A stretch of DNA of 64,000 bases from assembly GCA_021464245.1 (NCBI GenBank), contig JADCRB010000008.1, positions 371,590 through 435,589 on the forward strand, written 5' to 3'. The notes below the pieces were generated by a model. The model was not told the DNA's origin, made no database searches, and saw only the letters and a list, made by a program, of their open reading frames with translations. Below are positions 36,055 through 48,724 of this stretch, in pieces; position 1 is the stretch's first letter; each line of letters opens with the position of its first letter. Source of the DNA: Carallia brachiata (Eukaryota > Streptophyta > Magnoliopsida > Malpighiales > Rhizophoraceae). A program made the translations under genes and the position numbers.

Positions 36055-39000
36055 ATGGCATTCCTCGAAAGTCCGACGCGGGAACACCAAGACAAAGTCC
36101 AACAGCCGCCGCTCGTAAAGGAAGAAAATGCCGACGGTGACGACATTAACGTCGACGATTGCCACGTTGGCACTCCCGTACGGTACGTTTCGCTGGACCG
36201 CGTCTACTCGGCGGCTTCCCTCCGCGTCAGCGCCACCGGTTCCGCCGCCAAGAAAGCTAAGGCGAGGAAGCTCATTGGCCACGAAGATCACGATCCTTCC
36301 CAGGATAGACCTCCTCTACTTCACGTCTACTCTCGCCGCCGCGGTAAAAGGGCTCTGCATTCTCCCCTGCCAACCTCCTTTTTTGATTCCGTGGTCGCAT
36401 GCTCCGCGGAATCGGAGCGGAGAGTTTCTGTAAAGGCTGAGATTTGTGAGTTTGAGGATTCGAATAACCACAAATTGAAGAAAAAGAAGAAGAGGGAGGA
36501 GAATTGGAAGTGGTGACTTGGAGAAATTGGGGATTGACGCTAGTGTTTTGGGGGTTTTTGATATGCCACGTTTGAGGGATTGCCGTACTCATAATGTGAA
36601 TGGTAATGCTACTAACGACAATGGGAAGAGAAACAGCGAGAGTTTGCGCAGAAAGAAGGAAGATTCTTCTGTGCGTAAACTTCGCAGGGTTTCACCTGCT
36701 ACTAAAAGATGGATCAGGTGGGTTTCCTTTGTTCTTACCTTTTTATTATCTTGGCATTGGGGTAGAGAAAAAAAAAATAATTGAAGCTACTACATATTTT
36801 TTGTTTCGAGATTCGATACCAAAAAGAAAAAGAAAAAAAAAATATATCTCTGGAATGATAGAATATGGCATAAATGTGGATTGCCCAAGTTTTTTGAAGT
36901 GCGATCAAGTATGGTTAGTGTTTGCTTGAGTTATGATTCTTATGCGCCTGGTTTTCACTTGTTGATTAGTGGAAAAGGTATATGTTGAATTAGTTCTTCG
37001 GCTTTCATTTTTTCAGGGAAAAATTAGAGGGGGTCAATATGCTTGCAAGTTTTTTCTTCTTATTTTATAGTCTTTCATGGATATAATTTTTTATTTGGAT
37101 AGGTTGAGTTTGGATGATGTTGATCCTGAAGCCTTTGTTGGCTTACCATGCAAGGCAAGCATGTTCTTCAAGTCCTTTCATTTTTGTTTTTAATTTGTGT
37201 GCTTATGTTGACATTGTTTGGTCATAGATTTTCTTATTTATGAATCAAAGCTGCTTATATGCAGGTTTATTGGCCATTGGATGCTGATTGGTATGCTGGA
37301 CGTGTTGTTGGATACAATTCAAAGACTAACCGACACCATGTATGCTTTTTCTGTTGAATTTTGTCATTATTTGAAAATCTTGGTTGATTGGCCATCAAAA
37401 TGCTGGAGTATTTGTGTTCATTATAAATGAAACATAATGTAGGTTGAGTATGAAGATGGAGATGAAGAGGATTTGATACTTTCAGACGAGAAAGTGAAAA
37501 TTTTCATTTCAAGTGAGGAGATGGAACATTTGAACCTAAGTTTTGATGTGAGAAGTTCTGATGCTGATAGCTATGATTATGATGAGATGGTCGCATTAGC
37601 TGCTAGCCTAGATGACTGCCAAGATCTGGAGCCTGGGGATATCATATGGGCAAAACTTACTGGTCTGCACCAGATATATTTGCTTTTATTATTTTAAAAA
37701 CCTGAAATCTTTTGTTTTCTTTGATATGGGACTTGTTTACATCTTCATAGTAAGAAAGCTGTCCCAGAGATGGTACTTTGAGAAGATATAATAGGCTTTG
37801 AATACTGCAAATTTAAAACATGCCAAACCTGCTTCTTTTGCATGTAGATTGTCTTTTCTGTTCTGTGTGAATTGTTGAACTAGTCATAATCTCTCTGTGA
37901 CTATTCTTCTGCTGTTTACGCTATGCTTGCATTAGTGAAAAACCATGTCTGTTTCATTGGGCCCAGTCAAATTCGGCCCTTGTTTTCCTTCCTCCCTGTT
38001 GTTAAGAGAAAAGAAAGAAAAAAGACTACTAGAGAAGGAATGAGAAATTTGTTGGAGAAGGAAGTAAAAGACTATGTTCCTGTTGAACTTTTGTACAACA
38101 CAATTCTGTGATTATTTTGTGAATTCTTGAGTTTGTCCGATCACCAGTAAGCCAGTTTGTTGAAAATGAGCTCTTATGGGTGATGCCCATCTTCCCTCTT
38201 GGATGACTCCTTTTTGTGCCATGATGGAGCTACCATCAGTCGAGTTCTTTAACTTTCTGTCTGGTCACCTGATGGGGCTACACAATCAACCTCATGGATA
38301 GACTGAACAATAACTTAGCTAATCAAAAGCACACTTAACTAGCAAATTATTCTAATTATAGAGCATAAATTCATAAGTACCATGTTACATTTTTTTTATA
38401 AATTTGATGGCAACATTTTGTATGATCTTACGTATTGCTGTCCAAGTTACCTTTCATCAAATAAGATTTGGACTGCATTATTTACTTTTTTGTTTTGAAG
38501 AAACTGTAATTTTTAATTGTTTTAGTGTAGGTCATGCTATGTGGCCAGCAATTGTTGTGGATGAAGCACTTATTGCCGCGCATAAGGGCCTAAATAGAAA
38601 TCCTGGGGGAATATCAGTACTTGTTCAATTTTTTGGTACACATGACTTTGCAAGGTTTGTGATTTGGATGCGGAGGTTATTTGACTTGTGTGTCAGTCAC
38701 TGTAATGTAGCCAGCAGCAAATGATTATGATACTTATCTTTCCCAGAGGCTGACATCATATTTTATCCAATTGTAATCTTTTCAGAATAAAACCAAAGCA
38801 GGTAATCTCATTTCTCAAAGGACTCCTTTCTTCTTTCCATCTTAAGTGCAAGAAACCTCATTTTACTCGAGGCTTAGAAGAAGCGAAAATGTAAGTTTAT
38901 TTACGAGATTCCATTTTATAATTGAAATGATAATATACCATTTCGAGTAGTGTTATGCAATCCTATTTGGTCAAAAATTGACTATGAATATGGGGCTTTG

Positions 39001-42000
39001 TGTTGAAGTTCTGTTGCATAAACAGAACTAGATGTTTGATTGGCCTTCATTAATTTGGACACCTTGGTCTGTTGTTCTTGCATTCATTAATTTTGTGCTG
39101 GTTTCGGATTAAAAGCACTAGTAAATACTTTTTTTTTTTTGTTTTACAGCCTACAAATTTAAGTTGCATCGTATTGTTAGGCTTCATGACATTCTATATT
39201 ATTATAGCTTGATTGTATTGGCAATGGTGGTTCAGTGGCTACTCATTGAAATTTGAATTCTGCATCATTGATGGGTATTGCCAACAACACTTCACCTTCT
39301 GTTTATCTGAACTTAACGTGAAGTTGCAATGAACTTGAGTGGATAGCTTCAAATTGCTGCTGTTTTTCCTGTAGGAGTTGCCTTTGTTCATGTTGCCTTT
39401 TTCTTTTCTAGGATTGCGTTACTAATTGGCAAACACTTGTTTTGACCAGTTATTTGAGTGAACAAAAGCTTCCAAGAAGAATGTTACAGCTGCAACGTGG
39501 CATGAATGTCAATAGTTGTGAGGATGCAGGTAGTGAGGATGAAGCAATTACAGATTCTGATGGAGATTGCATGAAAGATGAAGGGATTCAACGGATACTA
39601 AGGGGCCTTGGAACGTCTCCATATGTAATAGGGGATTTGCAAATAATAAATCTTGGTAAATTTCAGCTCTGGAAATTGCATATGCATTTTTTGGTTCTAT
39701 TTTGAGCTCAGTCATGGTTCAAATGTGCTTATGCATGTTACCAAATGTTTATGTTCCATTTTTGGGTGAGTATCTTTCTCTTGAGATCTCAGTTTTCAGG
39801 GTGTAACTGTTTGAAGAGAAGAAACTAGTTATTACCGCTGCATGCTTTCTTTACATTATCATGCTCATATTCAAAAAGGAGACATTTTAATGGTTTTGTT
39901 TGCTCCATTTTTATGCTCCTTTTTGTTTATTATCTATCATATTGTAACAAAGGCATGTGCTTTGCTTATCTTAATTGTCTAGAAGTGCCTATTGTTAGGC
40001 ATTTAGTTAATGAGCTGGTGGCTATCCATTTATACCACAAGCTTGGAAACCGTGTTACAGGAAAAATTGTGAAGGACTCTGAATATTTCCAGGATGATAG
40101 ATTCATCTGGCCTGAAGGATATACTGCCTTAAGGAAGTTTACTTCAATAAAAGGTGAATACTTTTGGAAGGATCTTTATAGAGTTTTTGCACTCTTTGCA
40201 CAAGAATCTATATTTTGAGCTGTGCTCTTTCCTTTTTCCAATCTCTTTGATTTGAAAAGGGTTGTGCAAGAATATATTTATTTTGACCTTGATTTTGAGT
40301 ATTTCAGATCCAAATATGTGTACTGTGTACAAGATGGAAGTGTTGAGAGATGCAGAGTCAAAGATTCGGCCTCTATTCAGGGTGACATTGGATAATGGGG
40401 AGCAGGTAAGTTGTTGTGAGAAAGATAATACAACGTACACTTTTTTGCTTTGATACATATGAAGTGCAAAATCACTATATCACAATTATATATTGAGTAA
40501 TTTAATATATTATCTTTCCTTTATTTCTCTTTCTTGTTTTGGTTGGTGCCTAATATCTACCTATGAAACTCCAAGTAACATGTTCTCCATTCATAATCAA
40601 GTAATTTTCATGTTCTTTCTCATCACCTCCATATGGTTGTGGTTGTTTACTAGTGTCTCCATTTGGATTTAACTCTGGAAGTTTTGCATCTTTTCTGCAA
40701 GGTGCTCAACTATTTTTGTATCTCTAAGAACTTAGGGAGTTTGGTACTTTGAACCCTTGCGGTTCTTGTTTCTGTACCATGTTTTTTTCTGGGAAGCACT
40801 GTCATTAAAATTGATGCCTAAAAAGCACTAATTTTACGCTAATTTAGGTGGAAATGGAAAAGATAATCAATATGGTGGGGTGGGGTTTGTTTTGAAAGGT
40901 GAGGTAGTAGTGAGGTTTTGGATCCACAGCATTAGAAGTAAATGTTTCGTTAGCATGAAGAATAAGTGAGCGGCAGACTTATTGGGATAGTATGAAAGTG
41001 GTGCAATTAGAATAAATCCGGAAGATGGATAATTTGAGGTGTGAAATGCAGGTTCCAGACCTTGTCTCCTTCTGTGTGGACCCACAAGCAGTAATCCTTG
41101 AGGTTGATTAGGGGACTCCCATAGCTGAATATATGTAAGCTAAACTATTGGCCTTTGGGGTTCTGGGTTTCAATTACTTCAGTGCATTTTCATAGAAGAA
41201 AATGAAGTTTCACGTGAGGAGTTATGTTCTTCTGATTGCTCTTCTTTATTTTCCTCTTATCTTTCAATGCTTGACTGTGATGGGGATCACACTGCTGTGG
41301 CCTTCACTATACGGGATAAAACTATCTGAGTGCAGGATTTATTCAGCCTTTACATTTTATGCTTCTCTGCAGATTAAAGGAACCACTCCATCTGCTTGCT
41401 GGAATAAAATATACAAAAGAATGAGGAAAATGCAAGATGGTATGTCCAATAGTTTTACTGTTGAAGGTGGAGTGGACAGGATCTATGAGTCTGGTTCTGA
41501 CATGTTTGGTTTCTCCAATTCTGAAGTCATAAAACTTATAAAGGTACAAGGATTGTCTTTAACCTTGAACTTCCCAAAACTGTTTATATCTGCTTAAATC
41601 TTCAACCATTATGTCAGAGAACCTTTTCTGATAAACTCATTGGTGACTTGGGACATACATAGATATTCTACATACCATTAGAAATGGCTGCCAAAGTGTT
41701 CCTACTTCTCCATTGTTCCAATCAGATTCGGAAAATGAGAAATCAATTGGCATTAATTTTAGCAGGCTAGACTTTTTCTTTGTTGTTTTGCACTGCACAT
41801 TTTTGTGGACAATTTCACGACGATTCTTTTCATCAAGGTATTTTGCAATTTAAATTTGTTTAATTAATGCAGAACATGTCAAATAGTTGTTTGATCCAAG
41901 GATGTTCGTTAATATAGTGTTGTCTGTATGCATCATAGATGGTAATGATTCACAATGTTACTGCCAGGGATTATCAGATTCCAGACTTTCTTCCAAATTA

Positions 42001-45000
42001 TCCACATGCAAGTTTATCTCTGAAAGATATCAAGACTTACCTATTGGTTATAGACCTGTTCGTGTTGATTGGAAAGATCTTGATAAGTGCAGTGTCTGCC
42101 ATATGGATGAGGTGAACACCATTGTTTCTTTCCTTGATATGCGAGCTTAACTGTTTTCTCATCATTGTCCTAGTTGTTTGTAAAATTCCCAAAAGGAGGT
42201 AAGAAAAAGAATGGCCTTGTGGCTCTTGTTTCAGTTCCATGTCATTGTGTTGATCTGCTTAACTGCTTTTTATCTTCAATTTATTTCTTAAGGACTGGAA
42301 ATGTTCCTGTTGGACTAGTCCTCCCGTTGAACTAATAGTGATTTTGATTTTTGTAACATTTGAATGTTCTAATTGTATTTGTTTGATTTTAGGAATATGA
42401 AAACAACTTATTTCTGCAGTGTGATAAATGCAGAATGATGGTAAGAGTTCTTATGCTCGTTTAGTAGTGTCAAATGTCAATGTCTTTGAATGTTCATTAT
42501 GCATTTTTCCAACTGTAAGCAGCTTTTTGAAATTTAGACACCAGATTTCATCATTGTTTACCTTTTGTTAGATTGTGGGCTTGTTTACTTTAACATTCGT
42601 GTTTTGTGAATTCCTTTCTTTTTTTTATGAAGTGACAAGTTTCATGGCTAGAAGTTTTGTATCTTTCAACTTAATCTTTCAGTTAATCCATCGTTTTCAT
42701 TTAAGTAATGCTTACTCAGGTCCATGCCAGATGCTATGGGGAATTAGAGCCTGTTGATGGCGTGCTATGGCTATGCAACTTATGCCGTCCAGGGGCCCCT
42801 GAATTACCACCACCCTGTTGCCTTTGTCCTGTCACAGGTGTGTTGATCGTAAAAATCATCATTTCTTGTAAAGCAATGGGTTTTACGCAACTAAGTTTAC
42901 GATAATTTCTTGTAGGGGGTGCCATGAAGCAAACCACTGATGGACGCTGGGCTCATCTGGCTTGTGCCATTTGGATACCTGGTTTGTGACTATAGTTTAC
43001 ATTATTTTGTTCTTCTGTTATGTTGGGATAGGTGACTCACACTCTATGCTACAGAAACTTGCCTATCTGATGTCAAGAGAATGGAGCCCATTGATGGGCT
43101 AAACAGAATTAATAAGGTATAGATGCTGGTTACTTTAAACTTTATTGTTCTAATGTTGTGGATTTTTCCTCACGTATTTGTTCAGTTATATGATTCTTTT
43201 GTTTGTTTGTATTGTGTGTGCATTTATATTTTATGTGGGCGATTTTGCAACCAATCTCTCGTTAGACATTGGTAGTTGTGTACTAATATAAACAGGACAC
43301 ATTAATCTCTGAATCTTTTTGTTTTAAAACAGGATCGCTGGAAACTCTTATGCAGCATCTGTGGTGTAGCTTATGGTGCTTGCATCCAAGTGAGCGCGCA
43401 ATTTATATAGTGATTCTAGATTGCTGTGATGACTTATATAGTATTCATACTAGCAGTTCCTTTAGTAATTTACATGTTCTCATGGATTCTGTCTAGTTAT
43501 TTATTAGTATTCATACAAGCAGTTCCAAAGTTTCTACCATGGCCATTAGTAAGTAGGTTGGTGAAACTTACATATGGACGTCACGCTCATCTAATATATA
43601 ATCAAATATTAAATCGGTCAAAACAATAAATAGGCCTGTGGCAGCTCATGGGAGCAGCGTGGACTCCAAGCAGCTACGCATTTATTTAATATCTGGTGTT
43701 GGTGAATTAGTTTATTCTCCTGCGTTTTCTCAGTTTTCTTTTCCTTTTTATTTCTTGTTTTGATGACTTCTGGTTATGTATTGCTTTGTAGTGTTCAAAT
43801 AGCAGTTGTCGGGTAGCATACCATGCACTCTGCGCACGTGCAGCTGGCCTTTGTGTGGAGGTATTCTTTCTCTGGGTTTTAGGCATTAAGAGATCTCTAT
43901 TTAGTTGGATGCTTGAACTTGTGATTGAAAGCATAGTTGGTGTTTCTACTAAATTCGTCCTTTCTGCTTGCATAGCTTGAGGATGAGGACAGAATTCATC
44001 TCCTTTCTGTAGACGATGATGAGGATCAGTGCATTCGTTTACTCTCCTTCTGCAAGAAGCACAGGCAGCCATCTAATGAGAGACCAGTAGCTGATGAGCG
44101 GATTACTCGAGTTGGTCGTCGATGTTCTGACTATACCCCACCATGTAACCCATCTGGCTGTGCTCGTAGTGGTAGGTAGTTTTTTGTTTGTGCTATTGTA
44201 GCCATAGTTCTGTTGCTGTCAGTTATTCCCCACCCTGGCACAGACCAAGACATTTTGCCTGAAAATCATTAAGTGCTAGCCCCCTGCAGCTTCAGCAGCT
44301 TTGGAAATTCTGGTGTATATTATTTTTTCTAACTAGATAGTCTTTTCTGTTCAAACAAAGCAAAAAAGGCTTGATGACTTTCTTCTATCTTGGCAGAGCC
44401 TTACAATCTTATTGGAAGGAGAGGACGGAAAGAACCTGCTGCTGCATCATTGAAGCGCTTATTTGTAGAAAATCAGCCCTATTTGGTTGGTGGTTATTGT
44501 AAACATGATTCCTGTGGTAGTACACTGCCGTCAAATGGAATTGCTGGCTCTAGATTTGCTTTTAGCTTACAAAAGCTTAAAGCCTCTAAGCTTGATTCTC
44601 CAGACAACATTCTCTCTATGTCTGAGAAGTATATATATATGCGGCAGACCTTCCGAAAGAGATTGACATTTGGTAAGTAGTTTTTTTTTCATCAGTGATT
44701 CACACAGTTGCTGATGGCAATAATATCATCTGCTTCAAGTTGAATTTGCTTCTGCTATAATTGCAGCTATTCTGCTTGAAACTGTCGGTCCACCCTAGTA
44801 AAAAGACTATCAGTCCATCAATTGTGAACTTGCTCTTTTATGTGCAATATGATATTGGCACGGCTCTTTGAGCGATCTATGAAAGTAAAGATTTGGTTTC
44901 TGGTGTTAAGATTTTGGGCCAATAAAAAGCACACAAGGGGTAAAATGGAAAAATAAGTCTTGTGTGGAGGTATATGCAAATTAATCTGTCTATGAGGATA

Positions 45001-46326
45001 ACTCTGTTAAGTGAAGAGTGCGCAATACTCTTTTAAGCTCCTTTTTATCTGTGTCACTTTGCCAAATTTCACCTGCTGACAATTTGTGCAAAGTTCCATT
45101 TTAAAACTCTCTACTTTCACAGCCCCCGCAGGGGTGGGGGGGTTGGGGATGTTGGGTTTGATGGCTCAAATGTTAAAAATGTTCCTACCAAATGATCTTC
45201 AGGTTGAAGCTTTGTTTCTGTTATCACGTAGTAATTTCTTTTATATTTTTGGTTCTAGGAAAATCAGGAATTCATGGGTTTGGCATCTTTGCAAAGCAGC
45301 CACATAGGGCAGGAGACATGGTAAACTAATTTGCTTCTTAGATATTGTAAACTTCCTTTTAAAGTATTCTAGCTTGGACTTTGTTAAATTGCACGGTTTT
45401 CAGGTGATTGAATACACTGGTGAACTTGTTAGACCGCCTATTGCTGACAGAAGAGAACACTTTATATACAATTCATTGGTGGTATGTTCCTACATAAGAT
45501 GTTAGCATTTATGTGCCATCTGTATGTTCCTATATAAGACTACTGATTTAATTAATAACATACAAATTCAGGGTGCTGGGACTTATATGTTCCGGATTGA
45601 TGATGAACGTGTCATTGATGCCACAAGAGCAGGAAGCATTGCTCATTTGATAAATCATTCATGTGAGGTGTGCGTTTTCTGTTTAGGCTTTTCTTATTCT
45701 GTTAACGGCAGCAGAAAATTTTGTTTTTTTTTACAATGTTGTATGGACAAGCTTCAATAGGTGGTTAGTTATATAAATGTGTTATACAGAACCGCTCGTG
45801 TTTCAACTAGTTATAGGTTTTCCTTGAACCAGTGAAAGTATTGCTTGAAAACAAAATTTCATCTGGACATTGCATAAGAAGCGCACTGACTGCTTTGCTT
45901 GAAGAGTATTGATATGCCAAAAGGCAGTTTTCGTATTGTTCCTTCTGGCAGGTGATTGTTGTATAAGAGTACTGACTGCAGTTTTTTGCCTTGTTTTTTG
46001 CAAGCCCAATTGCTATTCAAGGGTTATAAGTGTTAATGGTGACGAGCATATCATCATATTTGCAAAGAGAGATATCAAAAGATGGGAAGAACTCACATAT
46101 GATTATAGGTTTTCCTCAATTTCTTAGGAACCATATTTCATATTTGTTTTTTAGGTAGATAAATCCTGACTTCTCTGTTTGCAGGTTTTTTTCAATTGAT
46201 GAACAACTATCATGCTATTGTGGCTTCCCACTGTGCCGTGGCGTGGTTAATGACATTGAAGCAGAGGAGCGAGTGGCAAAGGTATATGCTCCTCGCAGCG
46301 AATTGATAGACTGGAGAGAAGAATAA
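36055..46326 (+). CDS. ATX1/2: Trithorax-type histone H3K4 methyltransferase (ATX1/ATX2 group), one frame break in exon 1
   Basis: Twenty-four exons: 36055-36717, 37103-37154, 37265-37339, 37443-37662, 38531-38654, 38786-38890, 39450-39655, 40061-40153, 40308-40405, 41373-41543, 41968-42111, 42393-42440, 42720-42837, 42916-42981, 43055-43116, 43333-43389, 43792-43860, 43976-44171, 44397-44672, 45259-45320, 45404-45481, 45572-45667, 46005-46108 and 46185-46326. The product would be about 1107 aa (Arabidopsis ATX1/2 about 1060-1080). Domains in order: a Tudor-like segment ([17 protein letters not shown]), PWWP ([12 protein letters not shown]), FYRN ([14 protein letters not shown]), FYRC, PHD ([18 protein letters not shown]), extended PHD ([12 protein letters not shown] to [10 protein letters not shown]), SET with NHSCEPNC and LTYDYRF, and post-[13 protein letters not shown]. 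The family deposits H3K4 methylation on nuclear chromatin. Intron 2 uses a GC donor. Exon 1 is one base too long: an extra A in the AAAAA run near 36480 or an extra T near 36504 gives a stop at 36514. All later phases are perfect. Confidence 0.92.
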
Positions 46327-48724
46327 AAATGGTAAGTGCAGTTTTCTTCTAAATGGAATTTCTATCTTATTTGCCTGGGTATTCCTTTGGCTACGTTTTC
46401 CCCTTTATTTTTGTTTTTGTTGAATAGACTTGCCATTTTGGGAACACAAAAAGATATTAAATCTTTTTTTCGGGTATAATTGCATCAAATATCAAATTTC
46501 ATTTACCAGGACCAAAAGAAAAAATTTGATATCCTGGCTAGCAGCTAGAATTTACTGCATGTACTTTTAACTACTTAAAATTTTTGCCAGAAGTTCACCG
46601 GCTCTTTTTAAGGGGTTGTTGCTAGGCCTAGTTACATAGAGTTGCTTGCCATATGGCTTACCATATCTTACAGAAATCCTTTTTGAAATTTACTCTTTTT
46701 TTTTTCTTTTGCTATAATGTCATTACATGGTTTATTTCAAAATGCCTATAGGGTTTCAGTCCACACCTTGAACCGACAATTTTTTTTCATGTATACACAG
46801 ATTTTTGGTTCTGCAGAGATTTCTCATTTTCGAATATTCTGGTTTGAGTTCCTTAGAAGACCAACAGAAAAACAGATTCCTTTGAAGATATTGTTTCCTC
46901 TCCCCAATGTGCAGGGTTCTGGAGCTTCCATTCTTTTTTTATTTTTTCTTCTTTATAATTTTGTTGTACTTGAGATGTTATCACGGAATGCAAAATCAAG
47001 TGGTTCAGCTTCTTTTAATCCAGCTGTTTCCTTGATCTGGAGCTTCATGGTAGTTTAGAAAGAAATTGGAACTGGAAATTTTCTTTTAAGGGCACCCCCC
47101 TACCTTGAGCATAATCATTAATCTGTTTCACCTTTTTTCTTTTTTTTTTTGATCTTTTCATCATTCAATCAGTTACAAATTGCAGTTGTAAATACCTTGA
47201 GACTGACTTATAATTCTGAAAATTGAAACCCAGAGGCCAAGGAATTGCACGTTTGTTTTTATTTTTTTATTTAATTTTTTTGTCATTATTATTGTTATTA
47301 TTATTTTGATGTGTACGTGCTGCCGCTTGTTTTGTGGCAGATGAATAATTCTGCCGACATTTGCTTTAATTGGTTATCCCATTATGCTCTTTTCCTGTTT
47401 TTTTTTTTTTTTTTACCTGCCAAATATCCAAAGCCTGGGTAAAACGCATTGCATTTGTGGCTGTTCCTGTTATCTCTGTACATCATTGCAATCGGAATCT
47501 AAATAAGACTTAATTTAGTACTTGCATCTTTTTAATCATTGAATCTTTTCGTTGGAGACATCTGGTCATATTCTTAGGTGTGTACATGTTGCATAAGGTA
47601 TGGAAGATAAATAATAAATTCTTAGTATGGTATCGGTGAAACTCAAATATGAGCGCTGGTTATTCATTCACCTGTCAAATGCAAATACCTCCCAGCAATG
47701 TACAATTTATAATGTCAGGTATTTTTTTGGCATATGTTCGAGCATACCTTCAGTAGATTGTAATCATCAGTATCTCACACGTTTAATATTAAGGTCGCTC
47801 AGCAAATCAAACTCACATAAACCACAAGTAAAATTAGAACTTCCAATTTCTTGAAATTGATGTATAATCCTTCGACGCATATTTGGTTCGTTGGGGCACT
47901 GTAGATTTATTCCCTCGTGATTTGGTGTAGATTATTTTATTTATTTTAGATAAGAAATTTGAATAAATTTTTTGATGACCTATAGATGTGCTTACCCACC
48001 AATTAATTGTATTTGTATGAGGAAACATAGGCGAGATATTGGAAACAAAAAAAATAAAAAAAGGACGGCTGAAAAAGAACGTTAATACATCACTACATCA
48101 GGTCTTCTGTTAGAACTAGACTCGTGAAAAAGTAGTGGTTACATTTCTGTCTCTCTCTCTCTCTCTTTTTTAATGAATAAGATTATATAATTATATTTAA
48201 ATAATAATAAATAATAATATAATTTTATTTAATAATTTTTTTAATAAATTTAATTATCTAATTCTTTATATCATTTTATTATTATTTTCAAATTATTCTT
48301 GTAAAGCCAAACATTGTTTTTTTCCTTTCCTTTTTTTTAGACGAATCGAACAAAAGATTGTTCTTAAATTCAATAAAATTAGTGAATCAATCAATGTACC
48401 AAACATGCCAATAATTGTAAATAAATAAAAAGAAGACATTTTGTCGGTGGGAGCTCGCGCCTTCAAATACAGCCTGTTAATTGAGTAAACGCCTATTGTG
48501 AGATCAAACGAATGTCCACCGTTGATCACACGAACGGATAGGCGATTCAAGCACGCATTCAACCACTGCCTCTCTCATGGGACTGGGAGGACGCTGAAAA
48601 GAACATTCCAGCTAACGTCCTTTTACTTCATTTATTCTATACTCTTTCTCCTCCTACTAAAAGCTTTCTCTCTCTCTCTCTGGCGGTTTGGAAGCAAAGG
48701 AGCAGAGCCAAACAGAGATCCAGG
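46327..48724. other. ATX 3' flank and CTL1-like promoter region
   Basis: No gene is supported. A 113-codon open frame at 46717-47058 has no domain and probably lies in the ATX 3' UTR or flank. A (CT)n run at about 48147-48166 and another just before the CTL1-like start (about 48667-48682) are present; the latter resembles the pyrimidine-rich patches common in plant 5' leaders. Confidence 0.4.

Noticed and set aside
36055..36516. Independent short gene ending at 36516
   Set aside because: The following 200 nt read cleanly in the next frame into a donor site used by the ATX gene. A one-base indel is the simpler explanation.
39913..40060. Open frame running into ATX exon 8 from the preceding intron
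   Set aside because: The family sequence joins LQIINLG directly to KIVKDSE using the acceptor before 40061. The upstream stretch is intron DNA that happens to lack stops.
45440..45460. Similarity of gctgacagaagagaacac to miR156
   Set aside because: The bases encode the conserved SET-domain segment IADRREHF. There is no hairpin around them.
46717..47058. 113-codon open frame downstream of the ATX stop
   Set aside because: It has no recognisable domain or codon bias and lies in likely 3' UTR or flank.
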